Source: CALVGQ01 sp964369385 (GTDB lineage Bacteria > Bacillota_I > Bacilli_A > Erysipelotrichales > Erysipelotrichaceae). Taken from it: a stretch of 16,694 nucleotides of DNA. Below the pieces are notes generated by a model. That model worked only from the letters and a program-made list of their open reading frames with translations, was not told the origin of the DNA and searched no databases. Shown one piece after another: positions 1-6,465 of the stretch. The stretch covers positions 1-16,694 of the forward strand of contig CAYJEY010000030.1 in assembly GCA_964369385.1 (NCBI GenBank), read 5' to 3'. A program made the translations under genes and the position numbers. Within the stretch, counting starts at the first letter, position 1; each line of letters begins with the position of its first letter.

Positions 1-55
1 CAGATGAAGTAACTACACCAGAAGATAATGATGGAATTCCAAATGATTACCAAAC
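1..55 (+). repeat. 55-bp exact direct repeat, copy 1
   Basis: Bases 1-55 are identical to 686-740. They encode the Asp-rich linker DEVTTPEDNDGIPNDYQ that opens each extracellular module. The copies diverge from base 56 (a here, g at 741). Both copies sit exactly at a sequence edge (window start and gap end), which points to an assembly broken at a shared repeat. Confidence 0.9.
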
Positions 56-585
56 AGTAATTAACTATAATGTAGTAAATGGTGCTTGGGATAGTACTGG
101 AAAAACTGAAACAATCACAAAAGTAATCAATTTTGTGACTCTATTAGAAGGATCTGAGAAGTTATGGCCAGGACAAATTATAGAGTCAGTTATACAGAAT
201 ATGCCAGCTGGAATGATTGCGAATGCAAATTTTAAAGATGGATACTGGGATGCTGAAAAATCAACATTTACACGTACAGTAGATGCAGGTAAAACTTACA
301 CATATACATATGCATTCGTAGCAAAAGAAAATGTAACAGTAGGATTTACTGGGCAAACAGATGAAGGAATCATTAAGCCAGGATCAAGCGTATCAGTACA
401 AGAGGATACTGAAGTCACAATCGACTTAGATGGTGGAGAAGATGCTACAATCACAGTAGGAGGAGTATTAAGCAACGTTACAGATACTGAAAACAAATTT
501 GTAGTAAGTGCTGATGCAACAATAACTGATCCAACAAAATATGGGTATGTATTTAATGGATTTACATATGATGAAAAGACAAATA
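1..585 (+). CDS. Cell-surface repeat protein, internal fragment before the assembly gap
   Basis: The open frame begins at base 3 and is open at both ends (194 codons seen). It starts with an Asp-rich linker, DEVTTPEDNDGIPNDYQ, which resembles calcium-binding DxDxDG linkers. A module of the form 'VV.G.WD.T...F.......GM.....Y..G.WD...FT....Y.YTY' follows, a pattern known from extracellular proteins of gut and oral Firmicutes. The last residues before the gap (YGYVFNGFTYDE) look like the start of an InlB-type/Listeria-Bacteroides repeat ('GY.F.GW'). The same linker and module recur straight after the gap, so this is very probably the same gene as the downstream fragment. Frames before and after the gap differ only because the run of 100 Ns is a placeholder length. 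The GTG at 135 is internal, not the start; signal peptide and N-terminus lie upstream of the window. Ligand unknown. Confidence 0.8.
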
Positions 586-685
586 NNNNNNNNNNNNNNN
601 NNNNNNNNNNNNNNNNNNNNNNNNNNNNNNNNNNNNNNNNNNNNNNNNNNNNNNNNNNNNNNNNNNNNNNNNNNNNNNNNNNNNN
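586..685. other. Assembly gap (100 Ns)
   Basis: Exactly 100 undetermined bases, the usual placeholder for a gap of unknown length. It lies inside a repetitive surface-protein gene and is followed by a repeat that also opens the window, so one or more repeat units have probably been left out. Confidence 0.97.
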
Positions 686-740
686 CAGATGAAGTAACTA
701 CACCAGAAGATAATGATGGAATTCCAAATGATTACCAAAC
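686..740 (+). repeat. 55-bp exact direct repeat, copy 2
   Basis: Identical to 1-55 and begins on the first base after the gap. It encodes the same Asp-rich inter-domain linker and opens the last module of the array in the surface protein. Confidence 0.9.
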
Positions 741-2166
741 GGTAGTAATATATCGTGTAGTTGGTGGAACATGGGATGGTACTGCAGTTAATGATAAAAT
801 TGAAATACTGAACTTTATCGATGGTGAAGAGTGGCCATCAAGTGTGAAAAATGATGCGCAGATACTAAATACACCAACAGGAATGGTGAATGCAGAAGGT
901 TATCTAAAAACTGGAGCATGGGATACAACGCCAAAAACTAGCTTCACAAAAGAAGACAACAACGTGATGTATATATATACATTTGACAAAGTTTATGATG
1001 TGACATTTGAAGATGGAGAAGGAAGTTTCCCAACAGGTGTGGATAAAGTGGAGACATCAACTAATGAAGATGCAAAACTAGACACTGATGATATTCCTAG
1101 TAATCCAACTAGACCTGATTATGAGTTTGGTGGATGGCAAGATGAAGATGGTAAACAAGTATATCCTGAAACAGAAACATTTGAAAAAGATACAGTATTA
1201 ACACCAATATGGAAAGAGTTATTTACACTGAGAATCATAGAAAATACAAATACAACTGGTGAAGGTGATTATGTGGAAGGTGCTGTGGTTACTATAGTAC
1301 CAGGATCAAAATCAGGATATAACTTCGCAGGATGGAAAGTTGTATCAGGAAATGTAACGATTTTGAGTAATCAGGTTACTATGCATTCAGAAGATGTAGT
1401 TATTGAAGCGTTGTGGACACCAATTCCAGTTGTTGTGCCAACAACACAACCAGTAACACCTGAGACAACGACGACAACTTCGTCTAGTACGACAACTACA
1501 TCTAGTACGTCAACGACTACAACTGTAGAATTAACTACAGAGTCAACGATTTCATCATCAACTGCTTCAGAAACAACAGTTGCTACAACACAACCTACAA
1601 CTACTCAAGAAGAGGATGATGTGATTGTGAAACTTGATGGAAAAGAACTTGGTGATGATGATTATACTGTAGATGAAAATGGAAACATTGTACTGGAAGA
1701 GTCGTTCTTAGAAACACTTGAAGATGGAACGTACACATTAGAAGTGGAAAATGGTAACACAAGTTTACAAACTGAAGTTATCGTAGACGAAGGAAGTCCA
1801 TTATATGGAGAATGGAAAGAAACTAGTATTTGGAGTTTATTCAACTTACTGGTTACAGTCTTGAGTTTAGTGAGTTTAATTGCATATATATTAGTTAAGA
1901 AATCTGAAGAAGATGAATATGGAAATGAGATTGAATTTGAAAGAAAGAAATCATCAATTCTTGTATTGGCGATATTCACGATAATAAGCATTGTATTGTT
2001 TGTGTTAACACAAAATATGACATTACCAATGGAAATTTTCGATAGATATAGTATTATCTTTGCAATTGTGATTTTTGTGCAACTTATAGTTATGTATTTT
2101 ATTCCAAAATATAAAGATGAAAAAGACCAACATGAACAAAATCAAACATTAAATCTAGAGGCTTAA
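686..2166 (+). CDS. Cell-surface repeat protein, C-terminal part with three-helix membrane anchor
   Basis: The frame opens at the gap (first full codon at 688) and gives 492 residues to the TAA at 2164-2166. In order: Asp-rich linker; one 'VVGGTWDGT...GMV...GAWDTTP...FT' module; an InlB/Listeria-Bacteroides-type repeat (RPDYEFGGW ... TPIW, about 1105-1215); a second, divergent GY.FAGW repeat (about 1225-1430); a Thr/Ser-rich stalk (about 1430-1610) likely to be extended or glycosylated; and a small beta domain with the pattern LDGKELGDDDYTV...ETLEDGTYTLEV, resembling Ig-like X2 modules. Three hydrophobic segments follow (about 1830-1895, 1952-2020, 2047-2106), with charged loops and a Lys/Asp/Gln-rich tail. 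There is no LPXTG motif, so anchoring is probably by these helices rather than by sortase. Probable adhesin or surface scaffold; ligand unknown. An internal ATG before the gap (541) is an artefact of reading through Ns. Confidence 0.82.
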
Positions 2167-2176
2167 TCTCTAAATT

Positions 2177-2206
2177 AGACAAGTATACATTGCTTGTCTT
2201 TTTTTT
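2177..2206 (+). terminator. Rho-independent terminator of the surface-protein gene
   Basis: Seven-bp stem AGACAAG (2177-2183) / CTTGTCT (2193-2199), loop of nine bases, followed directly by seven Ts (2200-2206). It starts 10 bases after the stop codon. Confidence 0.85.
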
Positions 2207-2218
2207 GAATTAGTGGTG

Positions 2219-2232
2219 TATACTTGAAGTAT
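2219..2232 (+). promoter_or_regulatory. Possible -10 box overlapped by a palindromic operator
   Basis: ATACTT-G-AAGTAT (2220-2232) is a perfect 13-bp inverted repeat. Its left half overlaps TATACT (2219-2224), a 5/6 match to a -10 box. No convincing -35 lies at normal spacing. The TACT-n3-AGTA core resembles sites of HxlR-type redox or electrophile regulators, which would suit the redox protein encoded downstream, but that link is inference. Confidence 0.35.
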
Positions 2233-2252
2233 GAGGGATACAAGGAGGAACT

Positions 2253-2927
2253 ATGATAATTAATAACACACAAGAAATTTATTCGTATTTTGATCGGATT
2301 GGCTGTCTTTCTTTTTCAACAGTGAATGAGGAAGGGGAACCAGAAGCTCGTATTGCACATTTGCGTGGTTTTGATGAGCAAGGAATCTATTTTATGACGA
2401 TGTTTACAAAGTCATTTTATCAACAATTAAAATCTTCTGGAAAAATAGCTATATCAGGATTATCAGCAAAAACAGAGGTATCCCATGATGAAAAAGGGTT
2501 GCCTGTCTTTGAGCGTGGTTATGCAATTCGAATGACAGGTGATGTAGTTGAAGTTTCTATCGAGGAAATTAAATCAAAGAATAATCCGATGTTTGATGTC
2601 TGTATAAAAGACCAAGAAAAATATCCAGCAATGGTTGTGTTTTGCATTACAGCAGGGCGGGGTGACATTTTCGATTATGATTTTGAAATGGAAACACGAG
2701 AGAATAAGTTAGAGCGAGTCTATATTACATATGGCGGCAAAGAAGTGAGATACTCCGGTCTTGTGATTGATCAAAATAAATGTGTCTGTTGTGGGATATG
2801 CGAGCATAAATGTAGTTTTAAAGCAATTCAACAAATTCAAGGTATGTATAAAATTGATGCGTGTCGCTGCGATGAGTGTGGCGACTGCTTGTTGAATTGC
2901 CCAACAAAAGCGATTAGTACAAAATAA
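2253..2927 (+). CDS. PNPOx-like flavin-binding protein fused to a 2[4Fe-4S] ferredoxin domain
   Basis: 224 residues with a strong AAGGAGG (2242-2248) four bases before the ATG. Residues 1 to about 145 match the pyridoxamine-5'-phosphate-oxidase-like split beta-barrel (early 'CLSFSTVNEEGEPEARIAHL', then 'IYFMT...K' and 'RMTGDVVEV'), a fold that usually binds FMN or a related flavin. Residues 170-224 are a bacterial-type ferredoxin with two cluster motifs, C177-C180-C183-C187 and C206-C209-C212-C216-P, plus two extra Cys (179, 204). The fusion implies electron transfer between Fe-S clusters and a flavin, in the cytoplasm since no signal peptide is seen. Physiological substrate unknown. It is monocistronic: a terminator lies on either side, and the next genes are on the other strand. 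Confidence 0.85.
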   Translation: MIINNTQEIYSYFDRIGCLSFSTVNEEGEPEARIAHLRGFDEQGIYFMTMFTKSFYQQLKSSGKIAISGLSAKTEVSHDEKGLPVFERGYAIRMTGDVVEVSIEEIKSKNNPMFDVCIKDQEKYPAMVVFCITAGRGDIFDYDFEMETRENKLERVYITYGGKEVRYSGLVIDQNKCVCCGICEHKCSFKAIQQIQGMYKIDACRCDECGDCLLNCPTKAISTK

Positions 2928-2929
2928 AA

Positions 2930-2954
2930 GAAAGAACAATAATTCTGTTCTTTC
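2930..2954. terminator. Bidirectional terminator between convergent genes
   Basis: Perfect 9-bp stem GAAAGAACA (2930-2938) / TGTTCTTTC (2946-2954) with a seven-base loop. On the minus strand the stem is followed by TTTTATTTT, a good tract for the VOC/peptidase operon. On the plus strand the tract after the stem is poorer. Confidence 0.75.
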
Positions 2955-2957
2955 ATG

Positions 2958-3290
2958 TTATTTAAGAATTGTCTGGTATTCAATGTTGATGCCATTGGGA
3001 TCAATCAAAAAGAAGGAATAAACTGGAAATTTAGAATGTTTAGAGGGTGTTGCTAAGGCAACATCCTTTAATTTTTCGTACATATTGTCTACATCTTGTG
3101 TATCTTTTAAATCAAAAGACACACAAGAATAACTTGGAGTAGTTGCATTTGAGTCAAAGACAAACCCAATCATACCTTCCAGGCTATCTAATATAATTGA
3201 ATTTTCATTTTCAAAATAAATGCTTAGCCCTAATTTTTCATAAAATTCTTTTGTCAATGCTAAGTTTTTAGTCTTATAGAAATTAATCAT
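2958..3290 (-). CDS. Small VOC-superfamily (glyoxalase/bleomycin-resistance-like) protein
   Basis: 110 residues from the ATG at 3288-3290. A longer reading from a TTG at 3317 is possible, but the ATG is preferred because it overlaps the upstream peptidase stop in ATGATTAA, a typical coupling arrangement. The start 'KTKNLALTKEFYEKLGLSIYF' and end 'FFLIDPNGINIEYQ' are the usual first and last elements of a VOC beta-alpha-beta-beta-beta module. The early metal-ligand His found in glyoxalase I-type enzymes is absent, and only the terminal Glu (IEY) is evident, so metal-dependent catalysis is doubtful. Second and last gene of the minus-strand pair. Substrate unknown. Confidence 0.75.
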   Translation of the reverse strand: MINFYKTKNLALTKEFYEKLGLSIYFENENSIILDSLEGMIGFVFDSNATTPSYSCVSFDLKDTQDVDNMYEKLKDVALATPSKHSKFPVYSFFLIDPNGINIEYQTILK

Positions 3291-4428
3291 TGTCAAATTC
3301 AAAGAGTTCTCGATCAAATGTCGTTAAGAATTCTGCTCCTGTTTCTGTGATTAAAATCATGTCTTCCACACGCATATAGCATTCGCCCTCAAACATCATT
3401 TTAGGTTCACTGCAAAACACCATTCCAGGAACTAACACAACATCCTCACTTGGTCTTAACATTGGAAATTCATGACAATCAATTCCAATTTGATGTCCAA
3501 GCATTTTTGTATCTTTGAATCGTAAGTGTTCTTCATACCCATGACGAATGACTTCTTCAAGGATGAAATCATAGAGTTCATTCACATTTGTTTTATAAGG
3601 AATAATTTGACTTACCATGTACTGTTGACCCGCTTGTAGTGCAGCGTAACCTTTCTTTAAGTACTCGGGAGCACTCTTATAAAAAATTGTGCGTCCCCAA
3701 TCACTGCAATAACCTTTGTCCATAAATCCTATATCAAAGGCAATTCCAGTACCTTCAACTAGTACTGAAGAGCGTGGGAATTTGAAATTTTCCTCTGGTG
3801 TGAACGTTCCTTTTGTCTTAAATCCAGCAGTTGGTGCAAATGCAAAATCTTGAATTCCGTGGTCTAAGCCATACTGCATGATCATTTGTTCTACATCAAG
3901 TTGAGTCATGCCTTTTTTTATGCGCTTTACAACATCCATAACGGCATCGTCAGTAAACTTTGCTAATTTTCTTAACTGAGCAATTTCCTCAGGTGTTTTG
4001 ACCCAGCGTAACTCATTAAAGATGTTTTCTACTTCTACTACCTCAATAGAAGTATCAACATCATTGATTGTTTTAACAAGCCATTCATGTGCATTGAGTC
4101 CAACTCCGACGCGTGTAGATGTCATATAGGATGCAAGTGTATCTTCCATTTGTTCAGAATAGCATACAACTACCTTGTGACCTGGAAATGATTTTGCATG
4201 TAAAGGAATGGAAAAAATAGTCATTTCTCTTTTCTCATTTACATAAATAAATGCTTCAGGTAAATTTGTTGCACTCTCAAATTTAGCCAAATTGTTCATA
4301 CTGCAACGTTGCCAAAAAAAATCATTACAACCACTAATGTATTGAAAATTAGCTCCTACTGCAAAGATCAATCCATCTAATTGGTGCTGCTGCATCTTAT
4401 TAAAGCAAGAATCATTTAAAAATTTCAT
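3283..4428 (-). CDS. M24-family metallopeptidase (Xaa-Pro dipeptidase/creatinase-like)
   Basis: 381 residues from the ATG at 4426-4428, preceded on the minus strand by AAAGGAGA. An upstream GTG at 4446 lacks such a site and lies beyond it. The N-terminal half (about 1-145) is a creatinase-like domain and the C-terminal half is the pita-bread catalytic domain. All five dinuclear metal ligands expected for M24 can be placed: D232 (AFDIG), D243 (SDWGRT), H312 (GHQIG), E341 (SEP) and E355 (RVED). Such enzymes cleave Xaa-Pro or related N-terminal bonds of short peptides in the cytoplasm. The gene is transcribed divergently from the oligopeptide-transport operon, whose imported peptides are plausible substrates. 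Pro specificity cannot be read from sequence alone; a creatinase-type hydrolase is the alternative. Confidence 0.85.
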   Translation of the reverse strand: MKFLNDSCFNKMQQHQLDGLIFAVGANFQYISGCNDFFWQRCSMNNLAKFESATNLPEAFIYVNEKREMTIFSIPLHAKSFPGHKVVVCYSEQMEDTLASYMTSTRVGVGLNAHEWLVKTINDVDTSIEVVEVENIFNELRWVKTPEEIAQLRKLAKFTDDAVMDVVKRIKKGMTQLDVEQMIMQYGLDHGIQDFAFAPTAGFKTKGTFTPEENFKFPRSSVLVEGTGIAFDIGFMDKGYCSDWGRTIFYKSAPEYLKKGYAALQAGQQYMVSQIIPYKTNVNELYDFILEEVIRHGYEEHLRFKDTKMLGHQIGIDCHEFPMLRPSEDVVLVPGMVFCSEPKMMFEGECYMRVEDMILITETGAEFLTTFDRELFEFDND

Positions 4429-4460
4429 ATAATTTCTCCTTTTCACTCACGTACTCTAAT

Positions 4461-4491
4461 AGTATAGCATACAATAGATAAATAAATGTAA
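4461..4491 (-). promoter_or_regulatory. Weak candidate promoter for the minus-strand peptidase/VOC genes
   Basis: On the minus strand, TATACT at 4466-4461 is a 5/6 -10 box about 35 bases upstream of the peptidase start. The best -35 is TTACAT (4491-4486), with a long 19-bp spacer and a poor match. It lies inside the left arm of the 14-bp inverted repeat, so a protein bound there would affect this promoter. Confidence 0.3.
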
Positions 4492-4534
4492 GTAATTTTC
4501 ATTAACTTTTCAGAAATATTTTACATTTATTTAT
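4478..4534. repeat. Perfect 14-bp inverted repeat in the divergent promoter region
   Basis: ATAAATAAATGTAA at 4478-4491 is repeated in exact reverse complement at 4521-4534, with a 29-bp spacer. There is no T-run after either arm and almost no G/C, so it is not a terminator. It sits midway between two divergent gene sets, so a two-site operator or looping element is the simplest reading. Confidence 0.6.
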
Positions 4535-4560
4535 GAAAACTATTGCATTTTATGAAAATG
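4494..4560. promoter_or_regulatory. Cluster of CodY-box-like motifs upstream of opp
   Basis: Compared with the known CodY consensus AATTTTCWGAAAATT, three 15-mers each match at 12 of 15 positions: 4494-4508, 4505-4519 (core TTTTCAGAAA) and 4546-4560 (core TTTTATGAAAAT). The last overlaps the candidate opp promoter spacer. CodY represses opp and peptidase genes in Lactococcus lactis when branched-chain amino acids are plentiful, which fits this operon. Whether this organism has CodY is not known from the window, and AT-rich DNA produces chance matches. Confidence 0.4.
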
Positions 4561-4571
4561 CATAGTATATT
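4543..4571 (+). promoter_or_regulatory. Candidate opp promoter overlapped by a perfect palindrome
   Basis: TTGCAT (4543-4548) and TATATT (4566-4571) have 17-bp spacing and predict a start near 4578, giving a leader of about 30 nt. The -35 shares only the TTG with consensus. TGCATTTT-ATG-AAAATGCA (4544-4562) is a perfect 8-bp inverted repeat with a three-base centre covering the -35 and half the spacer, a position suited to a repressor. Confidence 0.5.
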
Positions 4572-4607
4572 AATTTCATTATTAGTTTTTACAGGGGAGG
4601 AAATAAG

Positions 4608-5531
4608 ATGTTCAAATACATTATGCAACGTGTGCTAGTTGGTATATTAACGTTATTCATTCTAGCAACAATTACATTTTTCTTAAGTAGGGCAATTCCA
4701 GGAGATCCCTTTGCACAAGACAACAAAACGATATCTCCGGAGACTTATGCAGCTATGGAAGCCAAGTATGGTTTAGATAAACCACTAGCGGAACAGTATG
4801 TTATTTTCTTAGGGAATGCAGCAACGATGGACTTTGGAGAATCAATTTCGAAAAAGGGACAAGATGTTACAGATATTATTATGAAGAGAGCACCCGTCAC
4901 AGCGACGGTTGGAGCAATTTCATTTGTGATTGCAGTAAGTTCTGGTATCACGCTAGGAATTGTTGGGGCACTGACGAAACGACGTTGGGTCAATGCCATT
5001 ATTACTTTCATTGCAACATTGGGAGTTTCCCTACCAAACTTCTTGCTGGCACTGGGAATGATGATTTTATTTGGAGTACAGCTTGGTTGGGTTAAGCTTG
5101 TAGGTTTAACTAGTTGGACGAGTTATATTCTTCCATGTATTGCTTTAGCATTTGGTCCTATATCGATGATTACTCGACTAACAAGAGCAAGTCTTCAAGA
5201 TGTAATGAACAAAGACTACATTACATTGGCACGCTCTAAAGGGACAAATGAAACAAAAGTCATTATTAAGCACGGTTTAAAAAATGCTTTATTGCCGATT
5301 ATAACTTATTGTGGACCTATGTTTGCAGGCTTAATTACAGGAAGCTTTGTTATTGAAACTTTATTTACTATTCCAGGAATTGGATCAGAGTTTACAAGTT
5401 CGGTAACTAATCGTGATTATACATTAATTATGGGATTAACAATCTTCTTAGGAACAGTTGTGATTATTATGAATATTATTACTGATATTGTGGCAGCGAT
5501 TGTAGATCCACGTATCAAATTAGGAAAGTAG
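4608..5531 (+). CDS. oppB: Oligopeptide ABC transporter permease OppB
   Basis: 307 residues; the ATG follows AGGGGAGG (4592-4600). It opens with the family hallmark 'RVLVGILTLFILATITFFLSRAIPGDPF', a first membrane helix then the PGDPF motif. Five more hydrophobic segments follow, giving the usual six-helix topology. The cytoplasmic EAA-type coupling loop is 'LARSKGTNETKVIIKHGLKNALLPI', which docks the ATPases. It forms the membrane channel with OppC. First gene of a long plus-strand operon, eight bases ahead of oppC. Dipeptide-type DppB is an alternative name; the full set resembles Opp more, but substrate size cannot be settled from sequence. Confidence 0.93.
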   Translation: MFKYIMQRVLVGILTLFILATITFFLSRAIPGDPFAQDNKTISPETYAAMEAKYGLDKPLAEQYVIFLGNAATMDFGESISKKGQDVTDIIMKRAPVTATVGAISFVIAVSSGITLGIVGALTKRRWVNAIITFIATLGVSLPNFLLALGMMILFGVQLGWVKLVGLTSWTSYILPCIALAFGPISMITRLTRASLQDVMNKDYITLARSKGTNETKVIIKHGLKNALLPIITYCGPMFAGLITGSFVIETLFTIPGIGSEFTSSVTNRDYTLIMGLTIFLGTVVIIMNIITDIVAAIVDPRIKLGK

Positions 5532-5539
5532 GTGTACAC

Positions 5540-6454
5540 ATGAGTGAAATGAACTTAACAAAAGATTTATTTGAAAAACTAGATGATAGTGAAAAAAATA
5601 GTGAGTTTATTGCCGTTGCATCGAAAACTTTTCTAAGAGATGCATGGAATCGATTCAGGAAAAATAAACTAGCGTTGTTTGGCTTAATTTTCATTGTTTT
5701 AATGATTATTAGTGCTATAGTCATTCCAATGGTATCTCCATATACGTATGAAATGCAAGATTTGTTAAATCGTAATGCGTTGCCAAGTTGGGAGCATCCA
5801 TTTGGAACAGATAACTTAGGACGAGATATTTTGGTTAGAGTAATGTATGGGGCAAGAATTTCCTTATCTATTGGGTTTGCTTCAGCAGCGATTAACTTAT
5901 GTATTGGGATACTGTATGGTGGTGTATCTGGTTATGTTGGTGGAAGATTAGATATGTTGATGATGAGAATCATTGATGTTATCTACTCAGTACCAAGTTT
6001 ACTTTATACAATCTTAATCTTGATGGTTTTTGAAAAAAATGCCGTAAGTATGTTGATTGCAATTTCTGTAACATCATGGGTACAAATGGCACGTCAAGTA
6101 CGAACACAAGTAATGTCTTTAAAGGAAATGGAATTCTCAATGGCTGCTAAAGTATTAGGTGCTAGTCATTCTCGTATTCTATTAAAACACTTAGTTATTA
6201 ACGCGATAGGGCCAATTATTGTCTGTCTGACAATGATGGTACCAGCCGCTATATTTACAGAATCTTCACTAAGCTTCATTGGAATTGGACTTAGTGCTCC
6301 TGAATCAAGTTGGGGAGTATTAGTAAATGAGGCACGTGGACTTATTCAAACATATCCAATTCAAATTATTTGGCCAGTAGCGGCAATGTCTTTAACGATT
6401 TTATCCTTGAACTTTTTAGGTGATGGTGTCGGTGAAGCATTAAGTAAAAGATAG
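5540..6454 (+). CDS. oppC: Oligopeptide ABC transporter permease OppC
   Basis: 304 residues. The long cytoplasmic N-terminal tail (about 50 residues, 'FLRDAWNRFRKNKLALFGL') before the first helix is typical of OppC/DppC. The 'HPFGTDNLGRDILVRVMYGARISL' segment is the family's most conserved block, and the EAA loop is 'AAKVLGASHSRILLKHLVINAIGPI'. It pairs with OppB in the cytoplasmic membrane. The ribosome binding site (AGGTG) overlaps the end of oppB, so translation is probably coupled. Confidence 0.93.
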   Translation: MSEMNLTKDLFEKLDDSEKNSEFIAVASKTFLRDAWNRFRKNKLALFGLIFIVLMIISAIVIPMVSPYTYEMQDLLNRNALPSWEHPFGTDNLGRDILVRVMYGARISLSIGFASAAINLCIGILYGGVSGYVGGRLDMLMMRIIDVIYSVPSLLYTILILMVFEKNAVSMLIAISVTSWVQMARQVRTQVMSLKEMEFSMAAKVLGASHSRILLKHLVINAIGPIIVCLTMMVPAAIFTESSLSFIGIGLSAPESSWGVLVNEARGLIQTYPIQIIWPVAAMSLTILSLNFLGDGVGEALSKR

Positions 6455-6465
6455 GGGGAAAGACA

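Noticed and set aside
296..496. Antisense open frames opposite the surface protein and elsewhere in the window
   Set aside because: They lack ribosome binding sites and domain signals, and sit opposite well-supported genes; they are chance frames in AT-rich DNA.
541..690. ATG at 541 as the start of the surface protein, or a frameshift/pseudogene across the gap
   Set aside because: The frame from 541 differs from the clear coding frame before the gap and is joined only through Ns of arbitrary length. Both sides carry the same module in good open frames.
1429..1610. Repetitive ACA/ACT/TCT-rich stretch as a non-coding satellite or CRISPR-like repeat
   Set aside because: It is in frame and encodes the Thr/Ser stalk of the surface protein. 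Units are irregular, with no spacer structure.
3288..3317. TTG at 3317 as start of the VOC protein
   Set aside because: The nine added residues lie in the overlapping peptidase end and have no clear ribosome binding site. The ATG at 3290 gives the natural VOC start and a coupling overlap.
4426..4446. GTG at 4446 as start of the minus-strand M24 peptidase
   Set aside because: The AAAGGAGA ribosome binding site lies between this GTG and the ATG at 4428, so the ATG is the better start.
4478..4534. 14-bp inverted repeat as a terminator or a mobile-element end
   Set aside because: No T-run, almost no G/C, no transposase or target duplication, and the position is in a divergent promoter region.
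4572..4607. T-box or other amino-acid riboswitch upstream of oppB
   Set aside because: The predicted leader is only about 30 nt, and there is no room or motif for a riboswitch.
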